Program-made: the position numbers and the translations under genes
Shown: piece by piece, positions 1 through 9,161 of the stretch
Position numbering within the stretch: position 1 is the first letter of the stretch
Layout of the letters: each line of letters begins with the position of its first letter
The notes under the pieces: model-generated
What the model saw: only the letters and a program-made list of their open reading frames with translations
What the model was told of the DNA's origin: nothing
Database searches by the model: none
NCBI RefSeq assembly: GCF_014836955.1
Contig: NZ_JACSPV010000003.1
Location: 118,644-182,643, forward strand
Length of the DNA stretch: 64,000 nucleotides
Reading direction: 5' to 3'
Source of the DNA: Bacillus norwichensis
Lineage (GTDB): Bacteria > Bacillota > Bacilli > Bacillales > Bacillaceae_C

Positions 1-22
1 TGCCTGAATTCAGGCGATTCGA

Positions 23-59
23 AAGGTGATAAGAGTGATGACACTTTGTCACCTTTTTT
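23..59 (+). terminator. Intrinsic terminator upstream of tsf
   Basis: An imperfect hairpin (GGTGATAAGAGTG against CACTTTGTCACC) is followed by a run of T. From known synteny it probably ends the rpsB transcript, whose gene would lie just left of the window. Bases 1-22 hold no recognisable gene. Confidence 0.75.
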
Positions 60-113
60 CACACAATCATGTTCTTATTGACACCTTTTTTATTACACGA
101 GGAGGAAATGAAA

Positions 114-995
114 ATGGCAATTACTGCTCAAATGGTTAAAGAATTGCGTGCCAAAACTGGTGCCGGCATGCTTGATTGTAAAAAAGCTTTAACAGAAACA
201 AACGGTAACATGGAGGAAGCAATCGACTTCCTTAGAAAGAAAGGAATGGCTTCCGCTGCGAAGAAAGCTGACAGAATTGCAGCTGAAGGAACAACTTTTA
301 TTTTAAGTGAAGGCAATACAGCCGTTCTATTAGAAGTGAACGCAGAAACTGACTTTGTTGCTAAAAACGAAAATTTCCAACAACTTGTACAGGAACTGGC
401 TGAGCACCTTCTTGCGAGCAAACCTGCATCCCTTGAAGAAGCTTTGGAACAAAAAATGAGCAATGGCGAGACTGTGACTGAGTTTATTAACAGTGCAATT
501 GCTAAAATTGGAGAAAAAATTACACTTCGTCGTTTTGAAATTAAAACAAAATCTGACAACGGTGTATTCGGTGAGTATCTCCACATGGGCGGACGTATTG
601 GTGTTCTAGCGGTTCTTGAAGGAACAACTGATGTAGAAGCTGCAAAAGATGTTGCTATGCACATTGCTGCAATCAAGCCAAAATATGTTTCACGTGACCA
701 AGTATCTGAGGAAGAAATCGAGCGTGAACGCCAAGTTCTTACACAGCAAGCCCTAAATGAAGGCAAGCCTGAAAAAATTGTTGCAAAAATGGTTGAAGGC
801 CGCCTTGGTAAGTTTTTCGAGCAAATCTGCCTTCTTGATCAATCATTTGTCAAAAACCCAGATGAAAAAGTTGGTAAATTTGTAAAATCTAAAGGCGCTG
901 AAGTGCTTGGATTTGTTCGTTATGAAGTAGGCGAAGGTTTGGAAAAACGCCAAGAAAACTTCGCGGAAGAAGTAATGAGCCAAACGAAAAAGTAA
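114..995 (+). CDS. tsf: Elongation factor Ts
   Basis: EF-Ts, 293 aa, is the guanine nucleotide exchange factor that recycles EF-Tu in the cytoplasm. The N-terminal UBA-like domain begins [12 protein letters not shown], and the signature ETDFV lies at residues 78-82, where it contacts the EF-Tu nucleotide site. Length matches the Bacillus family (about 293 aa). The start is the ATG at 114, 8 nt after the AGGAGG at 100-105; an in-frame ATG at 108 is too close to that site and would add only two residues. It lies between two terminators, so a short transcript is likely, although read-through from rpsB is possible. Confidence 0.97.
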   Translation: MAITAQMVKELRAKTGAGMLDCKKALTETNGNMEEAIDFLRKKGMASAAKKADRIAAEGTTFILSEGNTAVLLEVNAETDFVAKNENFQQLVQELAEHLLASKPASLEEALEQKMSNGETVTEFINSAIAKIGEKITLRRFEIKTKSDNGVFGEYLHMGGRIGVLAVLEGTTDVEAAKDVAMHIAAIKPKYVSRDQVSEEEIERERQVLTQQALNEGKPEKIVAKMVEGRLGKFFEQICLLDQSFVKNPDEKVGKFVKSKGAEVLGFVRYEVGEGLEKRQENFAEEVMSQTKK

Positions 996-1066
996 GCATA
1001 GTGATATGTGGCTCCGTTTCAAATGAAATCGTGGCCTAATAATCATGAGCTTAGAATTTATATGTT

Positions 1067-1097
1067 AAAATAGGGAACACATCGTGTTCCCTATTTT
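1067..1097 (+). terminator. Intrinsic terminator after tsf
   Basis: A perfect 14-bp inverted repeat (AAAATAGGGAACAC / GTGTTCCCTATTTT) with a 3-nt loop lies between tsf and pyrH. The T-rich 3' arm can serve as the release tract. Confidence 0.85.
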
Positions 1098-1147
1098 AAA
1101 AACAACATTCGTCAATTACATACAATAAGGGATTATTGGAGGTTCAG

Positions 1148-1873
1148 ATGGATACCCCAAAATATAAAAGAGTTGTACTTAAATTAAGTGGTGAAGCACT
1201 GGCAGGAAATGAAGGCTTCGGTATCAACCCCACAGTGATCAAATCTATTGCAGAGCAAGTTAAAGAAGTAGCTTTACTTGATGTTGAAGTTGCTGTAGTG
1301 GTTGGAGGCGGAAATATCTGGCGCGGAAAAGTTGGAAGTGAGATGGGCATGGACCGTGCAACTGCAGATTATATGGGAATGCTTGCAACGGTTATGAACT
1401 CCCTAGCTTTGCAGGATAGCCTGGAGCAGCTTGGAATTGAAACTCGTGTTCAAACATCCATTGATATGCTTCAAGTGGCCGAGCCTTATATCAGACGCCG
1501 TGCCATTAGACATTTGGAAAAGAAACGTGTTGTTATCTTTGCGGCAGGTACTGGTAACCCATACTTCTCAACGGATACAACAGCGGCATTAAGAGCAGCG
1601 GAAATTGAAGCTGATGTTATCTTAATGGCCAAAAATAATGTGGATGGCGTATACAGTGCAGATCCGAAGACAAATAAGGATGCCGTTAAATATGACCAGC
1701 TGTCTTATCTTGATGTATTGAAAGAAGGACTTGCTGTCATGGATTCTACCGCTTCGTCCCTTTGCATGGACAATGATATTCCGTTGATTGTGTTCTCATT
1801 TACTGAAAAAGGGAATATCAAACGTGCTGTCATGGGTAAACAAATTGGAACGATAGTAAGGGGGAAGGAATAA
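1148..1873 (+). CDS. pyrH: Uridylate kinase
   Basis: UMP kinase (241 aa) phosphorylates UMP to UDP in pyrimidine nucleotide synthesis. It belongs to the amino-acid-kinase fold and is hexameric and cytoplasmic in the family. Visible motifs are KLSGEALAG near residues 12-20 and the glycine-rich GGGNIWRG at residues 53-60, which is the UMP/ATP site. The start is ATG 1148 (MDTPKYKR), 5 nt after GGAGG; an upstream in-frame TTG at 1136 overlaps the ribosome site and is less likely. The stop overlaps the frr start by one base, so the two are translationally coupled. Confidence 0.97.
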   Translation: MDTPKYKRVVLKLSGEALAGNEGFGINPTVIKSIAEQVKEVALLDVEVAVVVGGGNIWRGKVGSEMGMDRATADYMGMLATVMNSLALQDSLEQLGIETRVQTSIDMLQVAEPYIRRRAIRHLEKKRVVIFAAGTGNPYFSTDTTAALRAAEIEADVILMAKNNVDGVYSADPKTNKDAVKYDQLSYLDVLKEGLAVMDSTASSLCMDNDIPLIVFSFTEKGNIKRAVMGKQIGTIVRGKE

Positions 1874-2430
1874 TGCCGAATAAAGTGATTTCAAATGCGA
1901 AAGACAGAATGGGAAAAGCCATTCAGGTGTACAGTCGCGACTTAGCAAGCATTCGTGCGGGCCGGGCGAATGCAGCGCTTTTGGACAAAATTTCTGTGGA
2001 TTATTATGGTGCCCCGACACCAATTAATCAAATGGCAAACATTTCAGTACCTGAAGCTCGTCTCCTTGTGATCCAGCCTTATGATAAAACGACTTTAGGA
2101 GAAATGGAAAAAGCTATTTTAAAATCCGATCTTGGTTTAACGCCAAACAACGACGGTTCCCTGATTCGGATTTCCATTCCGCAACTAACAGAAGACCGAC
2201 GTAAGGATCTTGTGAAACAAGTTAGAAAAGAAGCAGAAGATGCCAAGGTTGTCATAAGAAACATTCGTAGAGACGGAAACGAAGATTTAAAAAAACTTGA
2301 AAAGAACGGTGAAATTTCTGAAGATGACCTGCGCGGTTATGCAGATGACATTCAAAAGCTGACGGATGAACATATTAAGCAAATTGATGAACTTACAAAA
2401 GAGAAGGAACAGGAAGTTTTGGCTGTATAA
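1873..2430 (+). CDS. frr: Ribosome recycling factor
   Basis: RRF (185 aa) splits post-termination ribosomes together with EF-G. It has the full family length and the typical features: an N-terminal helix, [13 protein letters not shown] at about residues 27-39, and a C-terminal three-helix bundle rich in charged residues. It overlaps the pyrH stop by one base. The stop codon sits at the edge of the tandem repeat that follows, so no gene-specific terminator is seen until 2798. Confidence 0.97.
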   Translation: MPNKVISNAKDRMGKAIQVYSRDLASIRAGRANAALLDKISVDYYGAPTPINQMANISVPEARLLVIQPYDKTTLGEMEKAILKSDLGLTPNNDGSLIRISIPQLTEDRRKDLVKQVRKEAEDAKVVIRNIRRDGNEDLKKLEKNGEISEDDLRGYADDIQKLTDEHIKQIDELTKEKEQEVLAV

Positions 2431-2758
2431 AACAAAAGCGGAGGCGCCTGTCCATCGACGTACAGACTGGAGTGCCTTCGACGAGATAAAGGAAACACGG
2501 CGAAGCCAAAGGCCAGCCGATGTTGACTTATCGTAGGAGTAGGTGCGAAGTCTGCTAGTCGATAGGCGCTGAAGCTAGACGTTAAAACAAAAGCGGAGGC
2601 GCCTGTCCATCGACGTACAGACTGGAGTGCCTTCGACGAGATAAAGGAAACACGGCGATCAAAGGAGCCGATGTTGACTTATCGTAGGAGTAGGCGTGAA
2701 GTCTGCTAGTCGATAGGCGCTAGAGTTGGACGTTAAACAAAAGCGGAGGCGCCTGTTC
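2431..2758 (+). repeat. Tandem intergenic repeat, two full copies plus a partial third
   Basis: Two direct copies of about 153 and 151 bp (2431-2583 and 2584-2734) begin AAAACAAAAGCGGAGGCGCC and are followed by a third copy cut off after about 24 bp. The copies differ by a few substitutions and a small deletion. Each has imperfectly complementary ends (GCGCC...ATCGAC near the start, GTCGAT...GGCGC near the end), so the RNA could fold into a long hairpin. No coding sequence is apparent. This accounts for most of the 507-bp frr-uppS gap. Confidence 0.85.
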
Positions 2759-2797
2759 AATTCGGGTAACTAGGAAAAGTTCTTATTTTAAATATAA

Positions 2798-2823
2798 AAT
2801 CCCTCCTTTTGGAGGGTTTTTTC
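2798..2823 (+). terminator. Intrinsic terminator before uppS
   Basis: Stem ATCCCTCC/GGAGGG with a short T loop and six T residues. It ends transcripts reading through frr and the tandem repeat. Confidence 0.85.
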
Positions 2824-2884
2824 CTTTTATACCAAAATGAAGGAATAAATCGATGGAGAATCATATCGCTTCATCATATGGATA

Positions 2885-2893
2885 TGCTAAAAT
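2885..2893 (+). promoter_or_regulatory. Possible extended -10 promoter for uppS
   Basis: The sequence TG-C-TAAAAT lies 45 bp before the uppS start and after a terminator, where a promoter is expected. No good -35 hexamer is visible, so the assignment is weak. Confidence 0.35.
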
Positions 2894-2937
2894 ATGTTTG
2901 ACGCACAGAAGAATGTATTTCTGACGGAGGACTTGTT

Positions 2938-3732
2938 ATGTTCAATAAAATGAAGTTATGGAAAACTTCAAAGGATCAAGATGGGCAGGAAGACCGAATC
3001 AGTCAAATTCTTGCTCACCCTATTCCGGACCATGTTGCTATTATCATGGATGGTAACGGAAGATGGGCGAAAAAAAGGACTCTTCCTCGTATTGCAGGGC
3101 ATCATGAGGGAATGAAGACAGTAAAAAAAGTAACGAAAGCAGCTAATAAACTAGGAATTAAAATCCTTACATTATATGCTTTTTCAACTGAGAACTGGAA
3201 GCGCCCTAAAACAGAGGTTGATTACTTAATGAAACTTCCAGAACAGTTTTTGAACAGTTTCCTACCCGAATTGATAGAGGAAAATGTTAAAGTTTCAACA
3301 ATGGGAGATATGGACCAACTTCCAGCCAGTACAAGAAGAGCTGTTGATCATGCGAAAGAGAAAACAAAAAACAATGACGGTCTTATTTTAAACTTTGCAT
3401 TAAACTATGGAAGCCGCTCGGAAATAATTGATGCCATCAAACATCTCGCCACAGATGTCAAGACAGGCGTTATCAATGAAGAGGATATTGACAATGAATG
3501 CTTTTCGAATTATTTAATGACAAAAAGTTTGAGAGATCCAGATTTGCTTATCAGAACAAGTGGGGAGGTTCGCCTAAGCAATTTCATGCTTTGGCAACTT
3601 GCGTATACAGAGCTGTACTTCATGGATGTTCTCTGGCCTGATTTCTCGGAAGAGCACTTACTTGAAGCAGTTGAATCATTTCAAAAGCGTTCTAGGCGAT
3701 ATGGCGGATTACTCGGTGAGGAGATACAATAA
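2938..3732 (+). CDS. uppS: Undecaprenyl diphosphate synthase
   Basis: A cis-prenyltransferase (264 aa) that adds eight isopentenyl units to farnesyl diphosphate. The product is the C55 lipid carrier for peptidoglycan and teichoic acid synthesis. The Mg-binding aspartate is D38 in the conserved MDGNGRWAKKR segment; FSTENWKRP and RTSGEVRLSNFMLWQ are the substrate-binding motifs. The first 30 residues are variable, as in other Bacillus homologues. GGAGG lies about 8 nt before the ATG. It overlaps cdsA by one base, forming an envelope-lipid operon with cdsA, dxr and rseP. Confidence 0.97.
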   Translation: MFNKMKLWKTSKDQDGQEDRISQILAHPIPDHVAIIMDGNGRWAKKRTLPRIAGHHEGMKTVKKVTKAANKLGIKILTLYAFSTENWKRPKTEVDYLMKLPEQFLNSFLPELIEENVKVSTMGDMDQLPASTRRAVDHAKEKTKNNDGLILNFALNYGSRSEIIDAIKHLATDVKTGVINEEDIDNECFSNYLMTKSLRDPDLLIRTSGEVRLSNFMLWQLAYTELYFMDVLWPDFSEEHLLEAVESFQKRSRRYGGLLGEEIQ

Positions 3733-4517
3733 TGAAGGTTAGAATTATTTCAGCAATAGTAGCAATAGCGATTTTTTTGCCATTGCTTTATATCGGCGGG
3801 ATTCCTTTTATTCTCTTGATATATGCTATGGCAACAATTGGGGTGTATGAATTATTGAGAATGCGAAGCTTGTCGCTCGCATCTGTGCAAGGAGTCTTGT
3901 CTTTAGCGCTCCTTTGGGTTGTTCTTTTACCCGGACAAGTGTTTGATTCAGGACATGGGGCGGATATTAAAATAAAGGCTGCCATTTTGGCTGTTCTCCT
4001 TTTTTTATCATATACTGTTATAAGTAAAAATAAATTCACTTTTGATGATGCTGGATTTGTTATACTATCGGTATTGTATGTAGGAATTGGTTTCCACTTT
4101 CTGATGGAAACACGCGAAGCTGGAATCGTTTATCTGTTCTATGTATTGTTTGTTGTATGGGGAACAGATTCAGGGGCTTATTTTGTTGGAAGGTCTTTAG
4201 GCAAACGTAAGCTATGGCCTGAAATCAGTCCAAATAAGACCATCGGAGGTTCCCTCGGCGGGATTGTGATTGCTGTCCTCATTGCGCTGGCATTCTTCAG
4301 CTTTACCAGCCTTGACATCCCTCTAGTCAAATTGCTGATTGTGACTGTGGTACTTTCCGTTTTTGGACAAATTGGGGACTTGGCTCAATCCGCCTTCAAA
4401 CGTCATTATGGGGTGAAGGATTCGGGTAATATCATGCCAGGGCATGGAGGCATTTTGGACAGATGTGACAGCTGGCTGTTTGTATTGCCGCTCGTCCATG
4501 TGCTGCAAATTATTTAA
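3732..4517 (+). CDS. cdsA: Phosphatidate cytidylyltransferase
   Basis: CDP-diacylglycerol synthase (261 aa), an integral membrane enzyme that makes CDP-DAG from phosphatidic acid and CTP for phospholipid synthesis; PgsA at 56.9 kb uses its product. Around eight hydrophobic segments span most of the chain. The family signature is clear near the C-terminus: SAFKRHYGVKDSG followed by PGHGGILDRCDS, with the metal-binding aspartates. The start overlaps the uppS stop by one base. Its own stop codon falls inside the left arm of the repeat element at 4513. Confidence 0.96.
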   Translation: MKVRIISAIVAIAIFLPLLYIGGIPFILLIYAMATIGVYELLRMRSLSLASVQGVLSLALLWVVLLPGQVFDSGHGADIKIKAAILAVLLFLSYTVISKNKFTFDDAGFVILSVLYVGIGFHFLMETREAGIVYLFYVLFVVWGTDSGAYFVGRSLGKRKLWPEISPNKTIGGSLGGIVIAVLIALAFFSFTSLDIPLVKLLIVTVVLSVFGQIGDLAQSAFKRHYGVKDSGNIMPGHGGILDRCDSWLFVLPLVHVLQII

Positions 4518-4676
4518 CTTCATTCAGCAGAAGTCTTCCACTTCTGTAAGTGGTAAGATGAATGCGTATTAGTATTTCAGTAGGGTTTAAACCCCGGCTG
4601 AATGAAGTTAAAGCCTTCAGAGGAAATTTATGGCCGAAGCTCGATAAATGCTAGGCGCAAATATGCCAAGGCGCAT
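4513..4676 (+). repeat. Intergenic repeat element, copy 1, with 16-bp inverted arms
   Basis: A 100-bp segment is bounded by perfect 16-bp inverted repeats (TTTAACTTCATTCAGC at 4513-4528 and its complement at 4597-4612). An internal small hairpin (CCACTT...AAGTGG) and the palindrome GGGTTTAAACCC lie between them. A conserved tail follows to about 4676. The same layout recurs at 31836-32010. No ORF is contained. It may be a MITE or a structured RNA element. Confidence 0.8.
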
Positions 4677-4760
4677 GGATGTTGTTTCTGTGCAGACCTT
4701 GCTTCTAAATTTGGTTTTTAGTTGAATAAGTATGAATAGTAGTCATCGGGAGTGAAGAGT

Positions 4761-5906
4761 TTGAAATATATTAGTTTATTGGGAGCAACAGGGTCAATCG
4801 GCACCCAAACTCTTGAGCTGATCAGGGAACATCCTGAGCAATTTCAACTGGCTGCCATAACAGCCGGCAGAAATATAGGCCTTGTCAGAGAGATTATTAT
4901 GGAGTTTCAGCCGCCGCTTGTTTCGGTACAGACAAAAGAGGACTGCGAAACTTTGCAAGGGGAGTTTTCTTCTAATATAAAATTTGTATGCGGTGAACAA
5001 GGTTTGGTGGAAGCTGCGGTATACGATAAGGCGGATGTTGTTCTAAATGCAGTTATCGGGAGTGTTGGACTCTATCCGACATTACAGGCGATTGAAGCTG
5101 GAAAAACTATTGCTTTAGCTAATAAAGAAACTTTAGTCACAGCAGGACATCTTGTCATGGCGGCGGCAAAGGAAAAAAAAGTGGATATTTTACCAGTAGA
5201 CAGCGAGCACTCTGCCATTTTCCAATGCTTGCAAGGTGAAGAAATGCAGAATCTTTCCAGGCTGCTGATTACTGCATCAGGCGGAAGTTTCAGAGATTTG
5301 AGCCGAGAAGAATTGAAGTCCGTGACCCTTGAACAGGCTTTAAATCATCCTAATTGGTCAATGGGCTCCAAAATTACAATTGACTCTGCTACAATGATGA
5401 ACAAAGGCCTAGAGGTGATAGAGGCTCATTGGCTGTTTGATTTACCCTATGATCAAATAGATGTTCTTTTACACAGAGAAAGTATCATTCACTCGCTTGT
5501 TGAATTCCATGACAGCAGTGTGATTGCACAACTGGGAACCCCTGATATGAGAGTTCCCATTCAATACGCTCTTACTTATCCGGAGCGCTTGCCGCTTCCG
5601 TCGGCGAAAAAACTTAACCTTGCGGAAATTGGGGAGCTTCACTTTGAAAAAATGGACATGGACCGGTACCGATGCCTATATTTCGCCTATGAGGCCGGGC
5701 GACGGGGCGGGACATTACCAACAGTATTAAATGCAGCAAATGAAGCTGCTGTAAATGCTTTCCTTGAACAGAAAATACCATTTATCAGGATTGAAGAACT
5801 GATCGAAACAGCCATGGAAAGGCATCATATCATTGAAAATCCTGATTTTTCTGCCATAAGGGAAGTAGATAGGGAGACAAGAAGGTTAGTTCATACACTC
5901 CTTTAA
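4761..5906 (+). CDS. dxr: 1-deoxy-D-xylulose 5-phosphate reductoisomerase
   Basis: DXR (381 aa) is the committed step of the MEP isoprenoid pathway: DXP is rearranged and reduced with NADPH to MEP, feeding UppS upstream. The NADPH loop GATGSIG lies at residues 8-14. Metal and substrate residues are in [20 protein letters not shown] and HPNWSMG. The chosen start is TTG 4761, 8 nt after GGGAG, giving the usual [11 protein letters not shown] beginning; a GTG at 4752 lies within that ribosome site and would add three residues. The rseP coding frame begins within 20 nt. Confidence 0.96.
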   Translation: MKYISLLGATGSIGTQTLELIREHPEQFQLAAITAGRNIGLVREIIMEFQPPLVSVQTKEDCETLQGEFSSNIKFVCGEQGLVEAAVYDKADVVLNAVIGSVGLYPTLQAIEAGKTIALANKETLVTAGHLVMAAAKEKKVDILPVDSEHSAIFQCLQGEEMQNLSRLLITASGGSFRDLSREELKSVTLEQALNHPNWSMGSKITIDSATMMNKGLEVIEAHWLFDLPYDQIDVLLHRESIIHSLVEFHDSSVIAQLGTPDMRVPIQYALTYPERLPLPSAKKLNLAEIGELHFEKMDMDRYRCLYFAYEAGRRGGTLPTVLNAANEAAVNAFLEQKIPFIRIEELIETAMERHHIIENPDFSAIREVDRETRRLVHTLL

Positions 5907-5921
5907 AAGGTGGTTATTTTT

Positions 5922-7187
5922 TTGAATACAGTCATCGCTTTTATCATTATTTTTGGCGCTTTGGTATTTTTCCACGAGCTGGGACACTTTGTCTTTGCGA
6001 AACGTGCAGGAATACTTGTCAGAGAGTTTGCGATCGGTATGGGGCCTAAGGTGTTTTCCCATAAAACAAAGGAAACATTGTACACCATTCGTCTTCTTCC
6101 TCTTGGGGGTTATGTAAGAATGGCCGGAGATGACCCGGAGATGATGGAAATCAAGCCAGGCCATCGGGTAGCACTCGTTTTAAATGATGATGGTCTGGTA
6201 GAAAAAGTAATATTGCAGGGAAAGGACCGTTTTTCAAATGCACGCGCAGTGGAAGTGGAATCGGCCGACCTTGAACATGATCTATTGATAAAAGGGTATG
6301 AGGATGGAGACGATGAGACATTAAAAACGTTCCATCTATCTCATGAAGCCATGATTGTCGAAGATCAGACGGAAACACAAATAGCACCATGGGACCGCCA
6401 GTTTGGTTCTAAGAAACTGAGTGCAAGGGCAATGACCATTTTTGCCGGACCGATGATGAACTTTGTACTTGCCATCGTTATTTTCACAGTATTAGGGTTC
6501 ATCCAAGGAGTACAGATAAACGATCCGCTTATCGGCAAATTGCTTCCGGACGGATCAGCATACGAAGCAGGATTTAAGGAGGGCGACGTTGTTTTAAGCA
6601 TCGACGGCGCCGAAATTTCAAACTTTGAAGATATTACCGAAGTTGTCCGCAGTCATCCTGGAGAAGAGCTTGCCTTTACAGTTGAACGTGAGGATAAAAC
6701 GCTGGACATTCTGGTTACTCCTAAAAGAGAGGTAGCTGACGGCGAGGAGTTTGGCTTGATTGGAGTGCAAGCGCCCGTTGATAAGTCATTCTCAATCGTA
6801 GCCATCAATGGTTTCACTGAAACCTACCATTGGACAGTAGAGATTTTCAGATTGCTTGGAAAGCTTGTTACAGGGCAGTTCTCTATTGATATGCTGGCGG
6901 GCCCTGTCGGCATATATAAAACAACGGAAACCGTGGCGAAATCAGGAGTTCTGTTACTGATAAAATGGGCTGCTCTCCTAAGTATTAACTTAGGAATCAT
7001 GAACCTGCTCCCAGTACCGGCACTTGATGGTGGACGCCTTCTGTTCTTTGGCGTAGAAGCCCTGCGCGGAAAGCCGATTGACCGCCAAAAAGAAGGAATG
7101 GTCCACTTTATCGGTTTCGCTCTTTTGATGGTTTTGATGATTGTTGTTACATGGAATGACATTCAACGATTTTTTATTATTAAATAA
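5922..7187 (+). CDS. rseP: Site-2 regulated intramembrane zinc protease RseP/RasP
   Basis: Membrane metalloprotease (421 aa) that cleaves anti-sigma factors and signal peptide remnants within the membrane; in B. subtilis RasP acts on RsiW. The zinc motif HELGH is at residues 18-22 in the first transmembrane helix. A central PDZ domain carries AGFKEGDVVLSIDG. The second active-site motif NLLPVPALDGGR lies in the third-quarter helix, and the C-terminal hydrophobic segment precedes WNDIQRFF. Start TTG 5922 is 8-9 nt after AAAGGTGG; GTG 5910 overlaps that site and is the alternative. It is co-transcribed with dxr. Confidence 0.95.
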   Translation: MNTVIAFIIIFGALVFFHELGHFVFAKRAGILVREFAIGMGPKVFSHKTKETLYTIRLLPLGGYVRMAGDDPEMMEIKPGHRVALVLNDDGLVEKVILQGKDRFSNARAVEVESADLEHDLLIKGYEDGDDETLKTFHLSHEAMIVEDQTETQIAPWDRQFGSKKLSARAMTIFAGPMMNFVLAIVIFTVLGFIQGVQINDPLIGKLLPDGSAYEAGFKEGDVVLSIDGAEISNFEDITEVVRSHPGEELAFTVEREDKTLDILVTPKREVADGEEFGLIGVQAPVDKSFSIVAINGFTETYHWTVEIFRLLGKLVTGQFSIDMLAGPVGIYKTTETVAKSGVLLLIKWAALLSINLGIMNLLPVPALDGGRLLFFGVEALRGKPIDRQKEGMVHFIGFALLMVLMIVVTWNDIQRFFIIK

Positions 7188-7207
7188 TGTAGATAGAGGT
7201 GCAAGTG

Positions 7208-8914
7208 ATGAGGCAAAGCATGACATTGATTCCAACGCTCCGCGAGCTGCCGTCTGATGCTGAAATTAAAAGCCATCAGCTGCTGCTCAGAGCTGGTTTT
7301 ATAAAGCAAATCGCAAGCGGTGTATATTCATACTTGCCGCTTGCCAAAAGAGCGCTTGATAATATTGAGCAGATCATTAGAGAAGAAATGGAAAACGCTG
7401 GAGCAGCCGAGCTGCTCATGCCGGCTCTCCAACCAGCCGAATTATGGCAGTCCTCCGGGCGCTGGTATACATACGGTGATGAGTTGATGAGAATGCATGA
7501 CAGGCATGATCGCAGCTTTGCATTAGGCCCAACACATGAGGAAGTCATTACAACCATTGTGAGTGATGCAGTACCATCTTATAAACGTCTTCCCGTGACA
7601 CTGTACCAAATCCAAACGAAATTCAGGGATGAAAAGCGTCCGCGCTTTGGTCTTTTACGAGGTCGTGAGTTTATCATGAAAGATGCGTATTCCTTCCATA
7701 CATCAGCGGAAAGTCTTGATGATGTCTATCAAAAGATGTACCAAGCCTACACGAATATCTTTACTAGATGTGGTTTGGATTTTAGAGCAGTTTTGGCAGA
7801 TTCCGGATCCATTGGCGGGAAAGATACACAGGAGTTCATGGTTCTGTCGGAGATTGGAGAGGATACGATTGCTTACTCAGATGGTTCCTCCTATGCTGCA
7901 AACATAGAAATGGCAGAAGTTCACCAGGAATATGAAAAATCGGATGAGCCGGAAAAAGAGCTCTCTAAAGTAGAAACGCCTGGACAAAAAACAATTGCTG
8001 AAGTTTCAGAGTTCTTAAATGTACAAGCATCAAAGATCATCAAATCCCTTGTCCTGATTGTGGACGAAGAGCCCGTCATGGTACTGGTCAGGGGAGATCA
8101 CGAAATCAATGATATTAAAGTGAAAAATGCCTTGGATGCAACTTCAGTTGAATTTGCTGATGAAGAGCAGACCAAAGAGCTCTTGAATTGTTCATTCGGT
8201 TCCATCGGACCTGTCAATCTTCCAGCAACCTTGAGAATCATTGCTGATAAGGCAATAGAGACGATGGTAAACGCTGTTTGCGGTGCCAATGAAGATCATT
8301 ACCATTACATGAATGCCGTTCCTGGGAGAGATTTTACAGTTGAAAAATTTGTGGATCTCAGATTCATTCAGGAAGGTGATCCGTCTCCTGATGGAAAAGG
8401 GACGATCAAATTCGCTAGAGGAATCGAAGTCGGGCATATCTTTAAACTCGGAACAACATACAGCGAAGCGATGTCAGCAACATATTTGGACGAAAATGGA
8501 AAACCATCGCCATATCTCATGGGTTGCTATGGCATAGGTGTATCGCGTACACTAACGGCGGTTGCTGAACAGTTCAACGACGAGAACGGATTGATCTGGC
8601 CAGCAAATATTGCTCCTTATCATATTCATTTGATTCCAGTTAATATGAAGGATTCGGATCAAGAAAATCTTGCTGAAAAATTGTATGGAGAGTTGAAAGA
8701 AAATCGCTATAATGTGCTCTTAGATGACCGCAATGAACGGCCTGGGGTCAAATTCAAAGATTCTGATTTGATTGGAATGCCAGTTCGTGTGACAGTCGGT
8801 AAAAAAGCTGCTGAAGGCATTGTGGAAGTAAAAGGCCGGAAGTCCGGTGAAGTGCAGGAAGTGAAAGCAGAGGATCTGCTACAAGTGCTTACAAATATTT
8901 TTAAAGAATTGTAA
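7208..8914 (+). CDS. proS: Prolyl-tRNA synthetase (bacterial type)
   Basis: Class II aminoacyl-tRNA synthetase (568 aa) that charges tRNA-Pro. It is the bacterial form with an editing (INS) domain between motifs 2 and 3. Visible are the N-terminal [13 protein letters not shown], the motif-1 region, GPTHEE, the motif-2 segment [17 protein letters not shown], the editing domain around residues 230-400, and motif 3 with [10 protein letters not shown]. The C-terminal anticodon-binding domain ends the protein. Start is ATG 7208, with GAGGTG upstream; GTG 7199 would overlap the site. Confidence 0.97.
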   Translation: MRQSMTLIPTLRELPSDAEIKSHQLLLRAGFIKQIASGVYSYLPLAKRALDNIEQIIREEMENAGAAELLMPALQPAELWQSSGRWYTYGDELMRMHDRHDRSFALGPTHEEVITTIVSDAVPSYKRLPVTLYQIQTKFRDEKRPRFGLLRGREFIMKDAYSFHTSAESLDDVYQKMYQAYTNIFTRCGLDFRAVLADSGSIGGKDTQEFMVLSEIGEDTIAYSDGSSYAANIEMAEVHQEYEKSDEPEKELSKVETPGQKTIAEVSEFLNVQASKIIKSLVLIVDEEPVMVLVRGDHEINDIKVKNALDATSVEFADEEQTKELLNCSFGSIGPVNLPATLRIIADKAIETMVNAVCGANEDHYHYMNAVPGRDFTVEKFVDLRFIQEGDPSPDGKGTIKFARGIEVGHIFKLGTTYSEAMSATYLDENGKPSPYLMGCYGIGVSRTLTAVAEQFNDENGLIWPANIAPYHIHLIPVNMKDSDQENLAEKLYGELKENRYNVLLDDRNERPGVKFKDSDLIGMPVRVTVGKKAAEGIVEVKGRKSGEVQEVKAEDLLQVLTNIFKEL

Positions 8915-8923
8915 TTCAAAATG

Positions 8924-8955
8924 AAAGGTACCTTTTTAAAAGGTGCCTTCCTTTG
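8924..8955 (+). terminator. Intrinsic terminator after proS
   Basis: A 12-bp stem (AAGGTACCTTTT / AAAAGGTGCCTT, one G-U pair) lies 10 bp after the proS stop. The rest of the gap to polC (8956-9161) shows no gene. Confidence 0.75.
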
Positions 8956-9161
8956 TTAAAATAAAGAAAGTTTATGTGATAAGAAGCGCAAGTGTTTTGT
9001 TCATCCCAGGGATCAGAAGCCCATCATGCTTGGATCCGCTGGTAAGCTGGGCATAATATTTTTAGTTTGTTTGGATGGTAGGGCACGGAAAGATATTCAA
9101 AATGAATACACACCTGCTGCTTAGCTTATTTGCAGAATGAATTGGGGGAGAGGATCAAAAA

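Noticed and set aside
128..766. 212-codon open frame on the minus strand
   Set aside because: It lies entirely within tsf in the opposite strand, has serine-rich nonsense composition and no ribosome site.
2431..2758. Possible CRISPR array
   Set aside because: The units are about 150 bp in direct contact with no unique spacers, and there are no cas genes.
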